A stretch of DNA of 41,579 bases from UA16 sp042095135 (lineage in GTDB: Bacteria; Bacteroidota; Bacteroidia; Flavobacteriales_D; Sanyastnellaceae), in NCBI GenBank assembly GCA_042095135.1, contig JBELBV010000017.1, forward strand, positions 1 to 41,579, given 5' to 3'. The notes under the pieces were generated by a model. That model saw only the letters and a program-made list of their open reading frames with translations, was not told the DNA's origin and did no database searches. Positions 17,109-25,481 of the stretch are shown here, one piece after another; the stretch's first letter is position 1; every line of letters starts with the position of its first letter. Made by a program: the position numbers and the translations under genes.

Positions 17109-18023
17109 TCAGCCCAAGATGCTGTCGTACTTCGAGATGTTGCCCGGGTCCATCTGTTTGAGAACCGGAAGCAAACGCGTCTTCTCGGCTTCGGGTGCCG
17201 GACCGAAGACTTTCAAAATTTCGTCGGATTTCGCCAGGAAGAACAACTGGAGGTTGTACGATGAAGGTCGAATGCGGTGGGTTTGGCGCATTTCAATCAA
17301 GGCATCCGCCATGGCCAATCGCCCTGACTCCACGTCGTCGAACAACTGATCCAGTCCCATGCGGTGATAGTAGTACAGGCAGTTGCGCACCGGACGGAAA
17401 GTTTGTGAAAGCATGTTCTCAACCAACCAATAGCGGTTTTGATTGCCTTGGCTTGCCTTCCATCCGGTAGGACCCGAGTTTTGAGCATTGGCGACGATGG
17501 TCTGGGCTTTGAGGTAGTGTGCTGTGCCGCCTTCCAATGCCATGCTGTCGTAATCCATGCCCAAAATCATGTACGCGTAGTAGGCGAGAATGGAGGAGAG
17601 GTTGTCGCGGTATTGGTCGATGCTGAATTGGATGTTGCTGCTGCCATCCCACGAGATTTCGAAATCGCCGTCGTTCACGAGGAGCATCGCGGAGTTGTAG
17701 TCACTGTTGTAAACGGGACGTGAACTCTGGACTTGAATATTGCCACGGAATGAAGTCGGACTGGGGGCTTCCGAAATGGTGATCTGCATCGTGCATTCGA
17801 TTCGCTCTTCGAATTCGAATTCATCGTTCGTCCAGCGCCGCCCGTTCATGAACTCTTGAATGTTCTCCTCCAGCGACTCGAAGATGGAAGCCTCGATGTT
17901 GGCAATCTGCGGTGCAATCACTTGCACCCGACAATTCAACTCTTGGGCTGCAACCGAAGTGCTCCAGGCCATGCCCATACCGAGCAATATGCAGGTCAAA
18001 CCGAATCGGAGGGAGGTATTCAT
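17109..18023 (-). CDS. DUF4835 family secreted protein (called PorD in some annotations)
   Basis: This 304-residue protein has a signal peptide (about 1-27, ending SVAAQ) and the DUF4835 pattern. The start of the mature part is ELNCRVQVIAPQI. QEFMNGRRWTNDEF follows near residues 57-70, then the GNIQVQSSRPVYNSDYNSAMLL segment and DNLSSILAYYAYMILGMDYDSM. The family is almost confined to Bacteroidota and commonly sits between coaBC and recN, as here. I recall that some annotations call it the type IX secretion protein PorD; its biochemical role is unclear. The start codon overlaps the coaBC stop by 4 bases (ATGA), pointing to coupled translation. Confidence 0.85.
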   Translation of the reverse strand: MNTSLRFGLTCILLGMGMAWSTSVAAQELNCRVQVIAPQIANIEASIFESLEENIQEFMNGRRWTNDEFEFEERIECTMQITISEAPSPTSFRGNIQVQSSRPVYNSDYNSAMLLVNDGDFEISWDGSSNIQFSIDQYRDNLSSILAYYAYMILGMDYDSMALEGGTAHYLKAQTIVANAQNSGPTGWKASQGNQNRYWLVENMLSQTFRPVRNCLYYYHRMGLDQLFDDVESGRLAMADALIEMRQTHRIRPSSYNLQLFFLAKSDEILKVFGPAPEAEKTRLLPVLKQMDPGNISKYDSILG

Positions 18024-19225
18024 GAATCGATGGAGTTCAAAAGGGTACGCACGATGTCATCAGCTACTTCGGCTTTTGACTTCAACTCAAATTTATGAGA
18101 AATGCCACCTTTTTCGAAGATGGTCACTTGGTTGGTGTCGGTCTCGAATCCGGCCCCCGGGACGTTGGTTGAATTTAAAACAATGAAGTCGGCATTCTTA
18201 CGTTCCAGTTTGGACTTGGCACTGGCCGTACCCTCGTCCGTTTCCAAGGCGAAACCGACAACGGTTTGGTGAGCGGTTTTGCTTCGGCCCCAAGCGGCGA
18301 GGATGTCCCGTGTGGTTTCCAGTTCAATGGCCTGGGGGAGTTCATCTTTGTGGAGCTTTTTATCTGCCGGTGCCTTAGGTCGCGCATCGGCAACGGCTGC
18401 CGCAGCAACCGCGATGTTTGCGGATGGAAAACGCTGCACGGCAGCGTCGTACATTTCTTGAGCGGTCTGGACCTTCACCAAGTCGTGAACGCCTTCGGGC
18501 GCGGATAATTGCACAGGGCCTGAAACCAGGGTTACTTGAGCTCCGAGTCGGATGAAGGTTTCGGCCAACGCAAAACCCATTTTGCCCGAACTGCGGTTTC
18601 CGATGAAGCGAACGGCGTCGATGGGTTCGTGCGTTGGGCCAGCTGTGATGAGCACGTTCTTGCCCTGCAATGGGGCAGAAGCTGCAAACCAAGATTCCAT
18701 CCAGTCTGCGATGTGTTCCGGTTCGGCCATTCGGCCTTTTCCTTCGAGCCCTGAGGCCAATGGACCGGATTCGGGTTCGATGATACCTACGCCCCGATCG
18801 GCCAGTGTCTTGAGGTTTTCTTGCGTTGCGGGGTGCTTGAACATGTCGAGGTCCATCGCAGGTGCCACAACGATGGGACAACGGCTACTCAAGTGCACTG
18901 CGAGCAGAAAACTGTCACCCGCACCTTGTACCATGGCGCTCATCGTCTGGGCCGTTGCTGGGGCGATGAGGAAAGCGTCGGCCCACAGGCCGAGTTCCAC
19001 GTGGTTGGTCCAGGTGCCTTGCTCTTTGCTTTCAGTAAAGTCGCTGTAGACCCGGTGGTCTGTTAGCGTAGCGAGGGTAAGGGGTGTGATAAATTCTGTG
19101 GCCGATTTGGACATCACGACTCGAACCTCTGCGCCACGGCGCTGCAGCTCTCGAGCGAGCAGGGCAGATTTGTAGGCAGCGATGCTGCCTGTGATGCCCA
19201 AAAGAATGCGTTTGTTGTGCAACAT
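18020..19225 (-). CDS. coaBC: Bifunctional phosphopantothenoylcysteine decarboxylase / phosphopantothenate-cysteine ligase
   Basis: CoaBC performs two steps of coenzyme A synthesis: it joins cysteine to 4'-phosphopantothenate and decarboxylates the product with FMN. In the 401 residues the CoaC flavodoxin-like half comes first (ILLGITGSIAAYKS, the catalytic-His segment TNHVELGLWAD, and PAMDLDMFKHP, the Bacteroidota version of the PxMNxxMW motif). The CoaB half follows from about residue 190 (VLITAGPTHEPIDAVRFIGNRSSGKMG, then KKLHKDE and the C-terminal dimer region). It lies 27 bases after rpoZ in the same operon. Confidence 0.97.
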   Translation of the reverse strand: MLHNKRILLGITGSIAAYKSALLARELQRRGAEVRVVMSKSATEFITPLTLATLTDHRVYSDFTESKEQGTWTNHVELGLWADAFLIAPATAQTMSAMVQGAGDSFLLAVHLSSRCPIVVAPAMDLDMFKHPATQENLKTLADRGVGIIEPESGPLASGLEGKGRMAEPEHIADWMESWFAASAPLQGKNVLITAGPTHEPIDAVRFIGNRSSGKMGFALAETFIRLGAQVTLVSGPVQLSAPEGVHDLVKVQTAQEMYDAAVQRFPSANIAVAAAAVADARPKAPADKKLHKDELPQAIELETTRDILAAWGRSKTAHQTVVGFALETDEGTASAKSKLERKNADFIVLNSTNVPGAGFETDTNQVTIFEKGGISHKFELKSKAEVADDIVRTLLNSIDS

Positions 19226-19252
19226 GGCGGGATGATGACTCCGCCTGTCGGC

Positions 19253-19615
19253 TTATGCGTCGGCGCCAGCCGCTTCCTCGGCTTCTTCGCCCTCTACTGG
19301 ATCGTTGATTCCGATGAGGTCTTGTCCGAGTTCGGCAATGGCGATGCTGTGTGGCTTCGGCAACCGCTCATAGAAACGAGAGATCTCAATTTGCTCTCGG
19401 TTTTCGAACACTTCTTCCAGTGAATCCGTGGGGGTAATGAACTCCTCGAGCTTGGCATTCAGCTCTTGCTTCATCTCAACAGCCAATTGATTGCTGCGGC
19501 TGCTCAGGACCACAATGGTCTCGAACAAATTGCCAGTTCCCTGTAGCTCCAACGAGTGGTTGTCGCGCGTTTCGGTGGACTTATCCGCCTTGATGGATTT
19601 GAAATTCGTGCTCAT
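19253..19615 (-). CDS. rpoZ: RNA polymerase omega subunit (Bacteroidota type)
   Basis: This is a 120-residue protein of the Rpb6/omega family in its Bacteroidota form. The central NLFETIVVLSSRSNQLAVEMKQELNAKLEEF matches the conserved helix that contacts the C-terminal tail of RpoC. The Asp/Glu/Ala-rich tail is variable. Omega helps assemble and stabilise core RNA polymerase. Its ATG overlaps the bamD stop by 4 bases (ATGA), a Bacteroidota synteny. Confidence 0.9.
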   Translation of the reverse strand: MSTNFKSIKADKSTETRDNHSLELQGTGNLFETIVVLSSRSNQLAVEMKQELNAKLEEFITPTDSLEEVFENREQIEISRFYERLPKPHSIAIAELGQDLIGINDPVEGEEAEEAAGADA

Positions 19616-20463
19616 TCGATAGGTCGATTTGCCGCCAGGTCGTCAATGGCTTTTACGCTCTTGTCATGGACGTTTTGCGCTTGAGCTATGTACTGACTTT
19701 CCGGATAGCGGGCCACAAAGGTAAGGAAAGCTTCGATGGTATCGTTATAGCGTTCCAATTTCCTTCGTTCCGTGCTCAATTGGGCGTAGCGGAAGTAGCT
19801 GTCGACAATGAGCCATTGCATTTGTTCGCGGTAGGGCGTATCTGGGTATTCCTTTAGGGCATTTTCAAATGCAATGACAGCGCTCTTGTAGTTTTCGGTG
19901 TGGTAGTAGTTGTAAGCGGTCTCAAAAGACTTGACCTCCAATTTGTTCCGCAGCTCATCCACCATGGCTTGGCTTGAATCCCGAAAGGCGCTTGCCGGGT
20001 AGCGGTCCAAGAACAACTGAAACTCTTCAATGGCCTGTTCAGTTTCGAGTTGGTCCAACGATGGTTTTGGGCTGAGCAGGTAGCTGCATACTGCGCTTTC
20101 GAATTGAGCTTCCTCGGCACGGGGGTCGTTCGGGAAGGTTTTCGCGAACATTTTGAAGTAGTACCGCGCCAAGTAGTAGTCACCAACGCACCGCTGGGCT
20201 TTCGCAAAATTGTACTGCGCATCTACTGAGCGTTCCGTTCCACGGGTCAAGCTCACCACTTCCTCAAGAATTGGCAGGGCGCCGTAACATTTGTTCGAAT
20301 CTAAAAACCCGAGCGCTCGCTCGTATTTGTAGTCGAGGTCCGTGCTCTTCATGATCTTGTTGTACTCGCTGCAACCCGTGCCTGCAACCAGCAACGCACC
20401 TACAAAGAGCACCGCACAGCATGCGGTCAGAATGGATAGGTAATGCGTGGACGTTTTATTCAT
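19612..20463 (-). CDS. bamD: Outer-membrane assembly lipoprotein BamD
   Basis: BamD is the essential TPR lipoprotein of the BAM complex that inserts beta-barrel proteins into the outer membrane. The start at ATG 20463 gives a 283-residue protein with a signal peptide and lipidated Cys31 (AGTGC, followed by SEYNKIMKSTDLDYKYE, the typical Bacteroidota BamD start). Five TPR-like helix pairs follow (for example YYLARYYFKMFAKTFPNDPRAEEA and AIEEFQLFLDRYPASAFRDS). The longer frame up to 20661 lacks a plausible signal peptide. It is the first gene of its operon, with the box TACCTTCG 7 bases upstream, and is divergent from the serine-palmitoyltransferase-like gene. Confidence 0.95.
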   Translation of the reverse strand: MNKTSTHYLSILTACCAVLFVGALLVAGTGCSEYNKIMKSTDLDYKYERALGFLDSNKCYGALPILEEVVSLTRGTERSVDAQYNFAKAQRCVGDYYLARYYFKMFAKTFPNDPRAEEAQFESAVCSYLLSPKPSLDQLETEQAIEEFQLFLDRYPASAFRDSSQAMVDELRNKLEVKSFETAYNYYHTENYKSAVIAFENALKEYPDTPYREQMQWLIVDSYFRYAQLSTERRKLERYNDTIEAFLTFVARYPESQYIAQAQNVHDKSVKAIDDLAANRPIE

Positions 20464-20470
20464 GCGTCTG

Positions 20471-20478
20471 CGAAGGTA
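20471..20478 (-). promoter_or_regulatory. Candidate -7 promoter box (TACCTTCG) of the bamD operon
   Basis: TACCTTCG, one change from TAnnTTTG, followed by CAGACGC and the bamD ATG. It excludes the upstream starts of the longer frame and would give a leader of only a few bases for the five-gene operon. Confidence 0.45.
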
Positions 20479-20613
20479 ATTCCTCCTTGGAATTCCGGCA
20501 GTTGCGTGGACGCAATTTTGAAAACTTAACCCTTGTTCTTCATCCCTATGCCGCTGTGGATACAAAACGGATAATGTGGCTTCGAAAATGCTGATTAACT
20601 GCGATTCGCATAG

Positions 20614-20621
20614 TAAGTTTG
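20614..20621 (+). promoter_or_regulatory. Candidate -7 promoter box (TAAGTTTG)
   Basis: TAAGTTTG is an exact TAnnTTTG match, 20 bases before the TTG at 20642. A transcript from here would miss the GTG (20576) and ATG (20588) starts, so the box favours the TTG start for the serine-palmitoyltransferase-like gene. No clear -33 TTG precedes it. Confidence 0.45.
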
Positions 20622-20641
20622 CGCCTTTAAACCCTTGTACT

Positions 20642-21886
20642 TTGGATATTTTTGATCGCATTCGAAACGACCGTGGCCCTCTAGGGCAGCACGCACGAGA
20701 GAGTCACGGATACTTCACATTCCCCAAGCTGGAGGGAGAGATTTCCAACCGCATGACCTTCCGCGGCAAAGAAGTCTTGGTTTGGTCGGTAAACAACTAC
20801 CTAGGTCTCGCCAACCACCCCGACATCCGCAAGGTCGACGCCGATGCGGCTGCAGATTGGGGAATGGGATACCCCATGGGGGCGCGCATGATGTCAGGCC
20901 AAACCGCTCAGCACGAATTGCTCGAGTCGCAACTGGCTGACTTCATGCAGAAAGAAGATGCGTTTCTCTTGAACTACGGCTACCAAGGATGCCAATCGGC
21001 CATCGAAGCATTGGTCAGCCGACACGACGTCATTGTGTACGACTCAGAGTCGCATGCCTGCATGGTAGATGGCGTGCGTTTGCACCAGGGCAAGCGTTTT
21101 GTATTCCAGCACAACGATATGGAATCATTCGTCAAGCAACTCGACCGCGCCAAGGCCCTTTGTGAGCAGACAGGAGGCGGAATCTTGGTCGTGACCGAAG
21201 GGGTCTTTGGCATGGCCGGCGACCAAGGCAAGCTGAAAGAGATTTGCGAATACAAGGCAGAATATGGATTCCGCCTCTTCGTAGATGATGCACACGGCTT
21301 CGGTACGGTGGGCGAAAACGGCCGTGGGGCAGGTGATGCCCAAGGTGTTCAGGCCGAGATTGACGTTTACTTCGGAACATTTGCCAAGTCCATGGCGACC
21401 GTTGGAGCCTTCGTAGCAGGCGATGAGGATGTGATCGACTACCTCCGCTACAACATGCGTTCACAGACATTTGCGAAATCATTGCCCATGCCCATCGTCA
21501 TTGGTGCGCAGAAGCGTTTGGAGATGCTGCGCACGCAGCCCCAGCACAAAGAGAATTTGTGGAAGGTGGCCAATGCGCTTCAGTCGGGATTGCGTGAAGC
21601 AGGTTTCGACTTGGGGGTAACCAATTCCTGTGTTACGCCGGTCTTCCTCAAAGGCGGGCTCGGGGAAGCGACCAACCTCACGCTGGATTTGCGTGAGAAC
21701 TACGGCATTTTCTGCTCGATCGTCGTGTACCCAGTGGTTCCCAAGGACACCATTATGCTGCGCTTAATTCCGACGGCGGTGCACACGCTCGAGGATGTAC
21801 AGTACACCATTGAGACCTTCTCTACGGTGAAAGAAAAATTGTTTGCCGGCGAATACAAGAGCGAGAAGATTGCTTCTTGGGCATAA
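20642..21886 (+). CDS. PLP-dependent alpha-oxoamine synthase-like enzyme (serine palmitoyltransferase-like)
   Basis: This fold-type I PLP enzyme belongs to the alpha-oxoamine synthase family, which condenses an acyl-CoA with an amino acid. From TTG 20642 it is 414 residues, beginning (M)DIFDRIRNDRGPLGQ, as Bacteroidota homologues do. Visible features are WSVNNYLGLANHP, GYPMGARMMSGQTAQHE, the cofactor-stacking region DSESHACMVDGVRL, FVDDAHGFGTVGENGRG with the Asp and His of the PLP site, and the PLP lysine in FGTFAKSMATVGAF. Bacteroidota members are usually taken as serine palmitoyltransferases that start sphingolipid synthesis, but 2-amino-3-ketobutyrate ligase activity cannot be excluded. 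The alternative ATG start at 20588 adds 18 residues. truA follows after 11 bases. Confidence 0.8.
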   Translation: MDIFDRIRNDRGPLGQHARESHGYFTFPKLEGEISNRMTFRGKEVLVWSVNNYLGLANHPDIRKVDADAAADWGMGYPMGARMMSGQTAQHELLESQLADFMQKEDAFLLNYGYQGCQSAIEALVSRHDVIVYDSESHACMVDGVRLHQGKRFVFQHNDMESFVKQLDRAKALCEQTGGGILVVTEGVFGMAGDQGKLKEICEYKAEYGFRLFVDDAHGFGTVGENGRGAGDAQGVQAEIDVYFGTFAKSMATVGAFVAGDEDVIDYLRYNMRSQTFAKSLPMPIVIGAQKRLEMLRTQPQHKENLWKVANALQSGLREAGFDLGVTNSCVTPVFLKGGLGEATNLTLDLRENYGIFCSIVVYPVVPKDTIMLRLIPTAVHTLEDVQYTIETFSTVKEKLFAGEYKSEKIASWA

Positions 21887-21897
21887 GCCCAGTCGCC

Positions 21898-22686
21898 ATG
21901 CGCGTTTTCATTGAGTTATCATACGATGGGGCTCCTTTCCACGGTTGGCAAAGGCAGCCCCATTGCCTCTCTATACAGGAAGTACTCGAAGAAAAACTTG
22001 CGCTATTCATAGGTCAACCCATGCCGGTAATGGGCTGTGGACGAACAGACACGGGCGTTCACGCTTCGTACTTCGTGGCGCATGCCGACTGGCCCGAAGA
22101 TTCGCCCAAAGCCAAGCGGTTCAAAGATTGGAACGAGGCGGCCTGGAAGCTAAACGGCATGTTGCCGTCTTCGATCAGCATCCACCGTATTTCCGAAGTG
22201 GCCTCCAATGCGCATGCGCGATTTGATGCGACCGAACGTGGTTATGTCTACCGGATGCATACCTACAAGGATCCGTTTTTGGTGGGGCGATCTGCCCGGA
22301 TCATGCGCCAAACGGATTTTGCTTCCATGCAAGCGGCGACGCACTGCTTGATTCAACAGGGTGACTTTGCAGCGTTCTGCAAGGCCGGTTCCGACAATAA
22401 GACCACACTATGCGATGTGCGTTTTGCAGAATTGCGGCAAGACGGCGAGCAGTACACATTCGAGATTCGCGCCGACCGGTTCTTGCGCAACATGGTTCGT
22501 GCCATTGTCGGCACCCTCTTCGAAGTGGGACAGGGGCGGATGAAGCCTGAGGATGTTGCGGAGGTGATTGCCTCCGGAGACCGCAGTGCAGCTGGTGCTT
22601 CAGCGCCGGGCGAAGGACTTTACTTGAATCGGGTGGTGTACCCGGGGTTTGATCCTATTCAGACGAAATCCTTCATGAAGCCTTGA
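21898..22686 (+). CDS. truA: tRNA pseudouridine(38-40) synthase
   Basis: TruA isomerises uridines 38-40 in the anticodon arm of many tRNAs. The 262-residue protein starts MRVFIELSYDGAPFHGWQRQP. It carries the catalytic aspartate Asp51 in CGRTDTGVHA, the RFDATERGYVYRMH segment and the C-terminal RADRFLRNMVRAIVGTL motif. ATG 21898 was chosen over TTG 21877, which adds seven residues not seen in the family. It lies between the PLP enzyme and the ABC exporter, with gaps of 11 and 3 bases, so the three genes are probably one operon. Confidence 0.97.
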   Translation: MRVFIELSYDGAPFHGWQRQPHCLSIQEVLEEKLALFIGQPMPVMGCGRTDTGVHASYFVAHADWPEDSPKAKRFKDWNEAAWKLNGMLPSSISIHRISEVASNAHARFDATERGYVYRMHTYKDPFLVGRSARIMRQTDFASMQAATHCLIQQGDFAAFCKAGSDNKTTLCDVRFAELRQDGEQYTFEIRADRFLRNMVRAIVGTLFEVGQGRMKPEDVAEVIASGDRSAAGASAPGEGLYLNRVVYPGFDPIQTKSFMKP

Positions 22687-22689
22687 TCC

Positions 22690-24468
22690 ATGAGTAAGGG
22701 GCAATCTAACGAGGTCACCGGGCGCATTTTTGACGGAGCAACGCTGCGTAAAATTCTGGCTCAAGTTAAGCCATACCGAAGCCGTTTTGTAGCGACTGGC
22801 GTGTTGGTGGTCTTGCTTTCGGGCTTGGTGTGGGTGCGTCCAGCGCTCATTCGCATAGCCGTGGACGATGCCATGCCCACCGGTGATGCTGAGTTGTTGC
22901 TCCATGTTTTTTTGGCCGTGTGTGGAATGCTCGTTTTCGAAGCACTCTTGCAGTACCGTGTGACTTACTTGGCCAACTGGGTTGCACAATCGGTCAGTTT
23001 GGACCTGCGTTCCAAGCTGTTCAAGCGCGTTGCACAATTCCAACTTAGCTATTTCGATAAGACCCCAGTGGGAACCCTTGTGACCCGTCATGTAAGTGAC
23101 ATCGATGGCATCGCGAATGTGTTTTCGAACGGTATCCTTAATGCTATAGGTGATTTGCTGGCATTGCTGGTCGTGATCGGCACCATGTTTTGGGTGGATT
23201 GGAAGTTGACATTGCTCGTGTTGACGCCCATTCCGGTGTTATTGTTGGCGACGCGGATTTTTCAGCAAGTCATTAAAAAGGCCTTTGTCGATGTGCGCAA
23301 CCAGGTGAGCCGGATGAACGAATTTGTGCAAGAGCACGTTACGGGGATGCACATTGTCCAAGCGTTCGGACGTGAGAAACAAGAGGCCAAGGCCTTTGCT
23401 GCCATTAATGCTTCCCACCGCGATGCCAATATCCGGTCCGTGTGGGCGTTTAGTGTGTTTTTTCCGTTGGTGGAGATGCTGTCAGCTACCAGTGTCGGCG
23501 TTTTGCTGTGGTGGGGAATGCAGGATGTGCTGTTGGAGCGGATGACGTTGGGCATCCTCTTGCAGTTCATTTTGTACGTATTCATGTTGTACCGGCCGAT
23601 TCGGCAGCTCGCTGATCGTTTCAACGTGCTGCAAATGGGTATCGTGAATTCAGACCGTGTGTTCAAACTGTTGGCGCGGGAGGAACGAATCGAGGCGTCC
23701 GGTTCTCCGGTCGAATCACGCGAACCACTGGAGCTTCGCGGAGCGATTGAGTTCGAGCACGTTTGGTTCGCTTACACCGACGAGGAATGGGTGTTGGAGG
23801 ACGTGTCGTTTCGGGTCGAACCCGGTGAGTCGGTCGCTTTCGTAGGTCCCACAGGGGCGGGTAAATCAACTATTATCAATCTATTGAACCGCTTTTATAT
23901 CCACCAAAAGGGGCGCATCCTTATTGATGGGAAACCCATTGAATCCTATCCATTGCAGGTACTTCGCCAGCACATCGGAATCGTACTTCAGGACGTTTTC
24001 TTGTTTTCGGACACGTTGCGCAACAACGTCACCTTGTACGCCGAAGGGTTCGATGATGATCGGTTGGATGCCGCTGCCCAAGCCGTTGGCGCCGATGCGT
24101 TTATCGCCAAATTACCCGAGGGCTGGGAACAAAACGTGCGCGAGCGCGGGGCCATGCTCTCAGTGGGTCAGCGCCAGCTGATTGCCTTCATGCGGGCGTA
24201 CTTGGTGCAGCCCACCGTCCTGGTCTTAGACGAGGCCACATCGAGTATCGATTCTGAGAGCGAACAGCTCATTCAGCGAGCAACGGAAGCCATCACTCGA
24301 GGCCGAACGTCGTTAATTGTTGCGCATCGGTTGTCCACGATTCGGCACGCTGACCGCATCATGGTGCTGGATCAAGGTCAGTTAATCCAAGCAGGCTCCC
24401 ACGATGAATTGATGGGAGAGGAGGGCATGTACAGGGACCTCGTTCTTTCGCAGGTTGACGCAGATTGA
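22690..24468 (+). CDS. ABC exporter, fused membrane and ATPase domains (MsbA-like)
   Basis: This is a homodimeric type IV ABC exporter of 592 residues. A six-helix membrane domain (about 20-320) includes LRSKLFKRVAQFQLSYFDKTPVGTLVTRH. The ATPase domain follows with Walker A FVGPTGAGKST, Q-loop GIVLQDVFLFSDT, signature LSVGQRQ (a variant of LSGGQ with Val), Walker B VLVLDEATSSID and the H-loop VAHRLST. Such proteins flip lipids or export drugs and peptides. Position after a sphingolipid-type enzyme would fit lipid flipping, but this is inference. It converges with the unrecognised gene at 24471, leaving 2 bases between the stops. Confidence 0.9.
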   Translation: MSKGQSNEVTGRIFDGATLRKILAQVKPYRSRFVATGVLVVLLSGLVWVRPALIRIAVDDAMPTGDAELLLHVFLAVCGMLVFEALLQYRVTYLANWVAQSVSLDLRSKLFKRVAQFQLSYFDKTPVGTLVTRHVSDIDGIANVFSNGILNAIGDLLALLVVIGTMFWVDWKLTLLVLTPIPVLLLATRIFQQVIKKAFVDVRNQVSRMNEFVQEHVTGMHIVQAFGREKQEAKAFAAINASHRDANIRSVWAFSVFFPLVEMLSATSVGVLLWWGMQDVLLERMTLGILLQFILYVFMLYRPIRQLADRFNVLQMGIVNSDRVFKLLAREERIEASGSPVESREPLELRGAIEFEHVWFAYTDEEWVLEDVSFRVEPGESVAFVGPTGAGKSTIINLLNRFYIHQKGRILIDGKPIESYPLQVLRQHIGIVLQDVFLFSDTLRNNVTLYAEGFDDDRLDAAAQAVGADAFIAKLPEGWEQNVRERGAMLSVGQRQLIAFMRAYLVQPTVLVLDEATSSIDSESEQLIQRATEAITRGRTSLIVAHRLSTIRHADRIMVLDQGQLIQAGSHDELMGEEGMYRDLVLSQVDAD

Positions 24469-24470
24469 GC

Positions 24471-24953
24471 TCAATTCGAGCGTTTCAGGCCTTCTTGTCC
24501 CAATTGCTGCATGAGGCGAAACGTGGGAACGCGTTCAATTTCCAAAGCAAGCGTGCAAATGTCATCGGCTGGGTGCGCCAACACGATGGATCGGCGGACC
24601 GCTCGGATGGTGTTGATTCGCTGGTACAATTGTTCCAAGAGACCCGCTTGGCAAGCATTGAGTTCGACCCAATGCGAGCGGCTGTATCGCACCAGTCGCG
24701 ATGTGCGCAACGAACGCATCAAGTGCAATCGGGCACGCATGGGGTGGGTTTGAACGTCTTCGGTGAACCGTTCCAAGGCAAGCAGCTGAATCCGCAATTC
24801 TTTGAAGTACAAGTCGCGGCTGGCCTGGCGAAAATCCGGGTCCACACCTCCGTGCAGTCCGCTGATGAACAGACGGCGCAATCGTGCTTGGAGGGAGGTG
24901 GCGCTTTCACGCTCAAGCGCATGGGCTCCAATGGGCAGATTCATAGAAGTCAT
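24471..24953 (-). CDS. Hypothetical protein downstream of paaD
   Basis: This is an open frame of 160 codons on the same strand as paaABCD, 36 bases after the paaD stop. I do not recognise the protein. It is predicted mostly helical, rich in Arg, Leu and Gln, with no signal peptide, membrane segment or metal motif. The segment DFRQASRDLYFKELRIQLLALERF could be a long amphipathic helix. Codon choice resembles its neighbours, and a GAGAGG stretch lies just before the first ATG. A second ATG at 24944 is possible. The opposing frame (24465-25061, plus) is less convincing because it overlaps both paaD and the exporter end. Its position makes it a candidate fifth gene of the paa operon. Confidence 0.55.
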   Translation of the reverse strand: MTSMNLPIGAHALERESATSLQARLRRLFISGLHGGVDPDFRQASRDLYFKELRIQLLALERFTEDVQTHPMRARLHLMRSLRTSRLVRYSRSHWVELNACQAGLLEQLYQRINTIRAVRRSIVLAHPADDICTLALEIERVPTFRLMQQLGQEGLKRSN

Positions 24954-24989
24954 GCCCTCTCTACGGAAAAAATCAGCGGCGGGTTGCGC

Positions 24990-25481
24990 TTAAAAGCACT
25001 TGAAATGATCAAAGGGTTCAGCGCAGGCATTGCACTGATAATGCGCTTTGCAAGCCGTTGACCCGAAGGGGCTGACGAGGCGCGTATCACTGCTGGCGCA
25101 TCGCGGGCAAGGGACCGTTTGGGATTGGCCTAGTAAGAATGCTTTGTCCGCACTGCTTCCTTCAGGAGGAGCAATGCCGTTTAAGCGCATCTTTTCACGT
25201 GCTTCAGGCGAAATCCAGTCTGTGGTCCACACTGGCGCGTGTACAATGTCAATGCGGAACCGCGGTTCAACCGGCAGCAGCGCTGATTTGATGTCGTCCT
25301 GAATGGCGTCGGTCGCTGGACAGCCTGAGTACGTCGGAGTCAATTTGATCACAACGGTTCCGTCATCGTCGAGGTTGCAGCCCTGAATCATGCCCAATTC
25401 TGTGATGGTCAAAAAAGGCAGTTCCGGATCCATCACCCCATCCAGGATGCGCTCCACCTGGGCGATGCGGTCGGTCACCAT
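24990..25481 (-). CDS. paaD: Phenylacetate degradation protein PaaD (MIP18 domain plus zinc-ribbon tail)
   Basis: This 163-residue protein has an N-terminal MIP18/DUF59 domain (ILDGVMDPELPFLTITELGMI, TPTYSGCPATDAIQDDI) as in Fe-S cluster assembly factors. A C-terminal zinc-ribbon-like tail follows, with CPRC near residue 124 and CNAC near 151. PaaD is needed for activity of the PaaABCE phenylacetyl-CoA epoxidase, probably in maturing its iron centres. The gene overlaps the paaC end by 7 bases, so translation is likely coupled. Confidence 0.93.
   Translation of the reverse strand: MVTDRIAQVERILDGVMDPELPFLTITELGMIQGCNLDDDGTVVIKLTPTYSGCPATDAIQDDIKSALLPVEPRFRIDIVHAPVWTTDWISPEAREKMRLNGIAPPEGSSADKAFLLGQSQTVPCPRCASSDTRLVSPFGSTACKAHYQCNACAEPFDHFKCF

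Noticed and set aside
24954..24989. Possible terminator after paaD (AGCG...CGCT then T6)
   Set aside because: The stem is only 4 bp, too weak to call; the T-run alone is not enough.
24465..25061. Plus-strand open frame of 198 codons opposite the paaD-downstream gene
   Set aside because: It overlaps paaD and the ABC exporter stop, shows no domain, and looks like a reverse-frame shadow. The minus frame fits operon position and codon use better.
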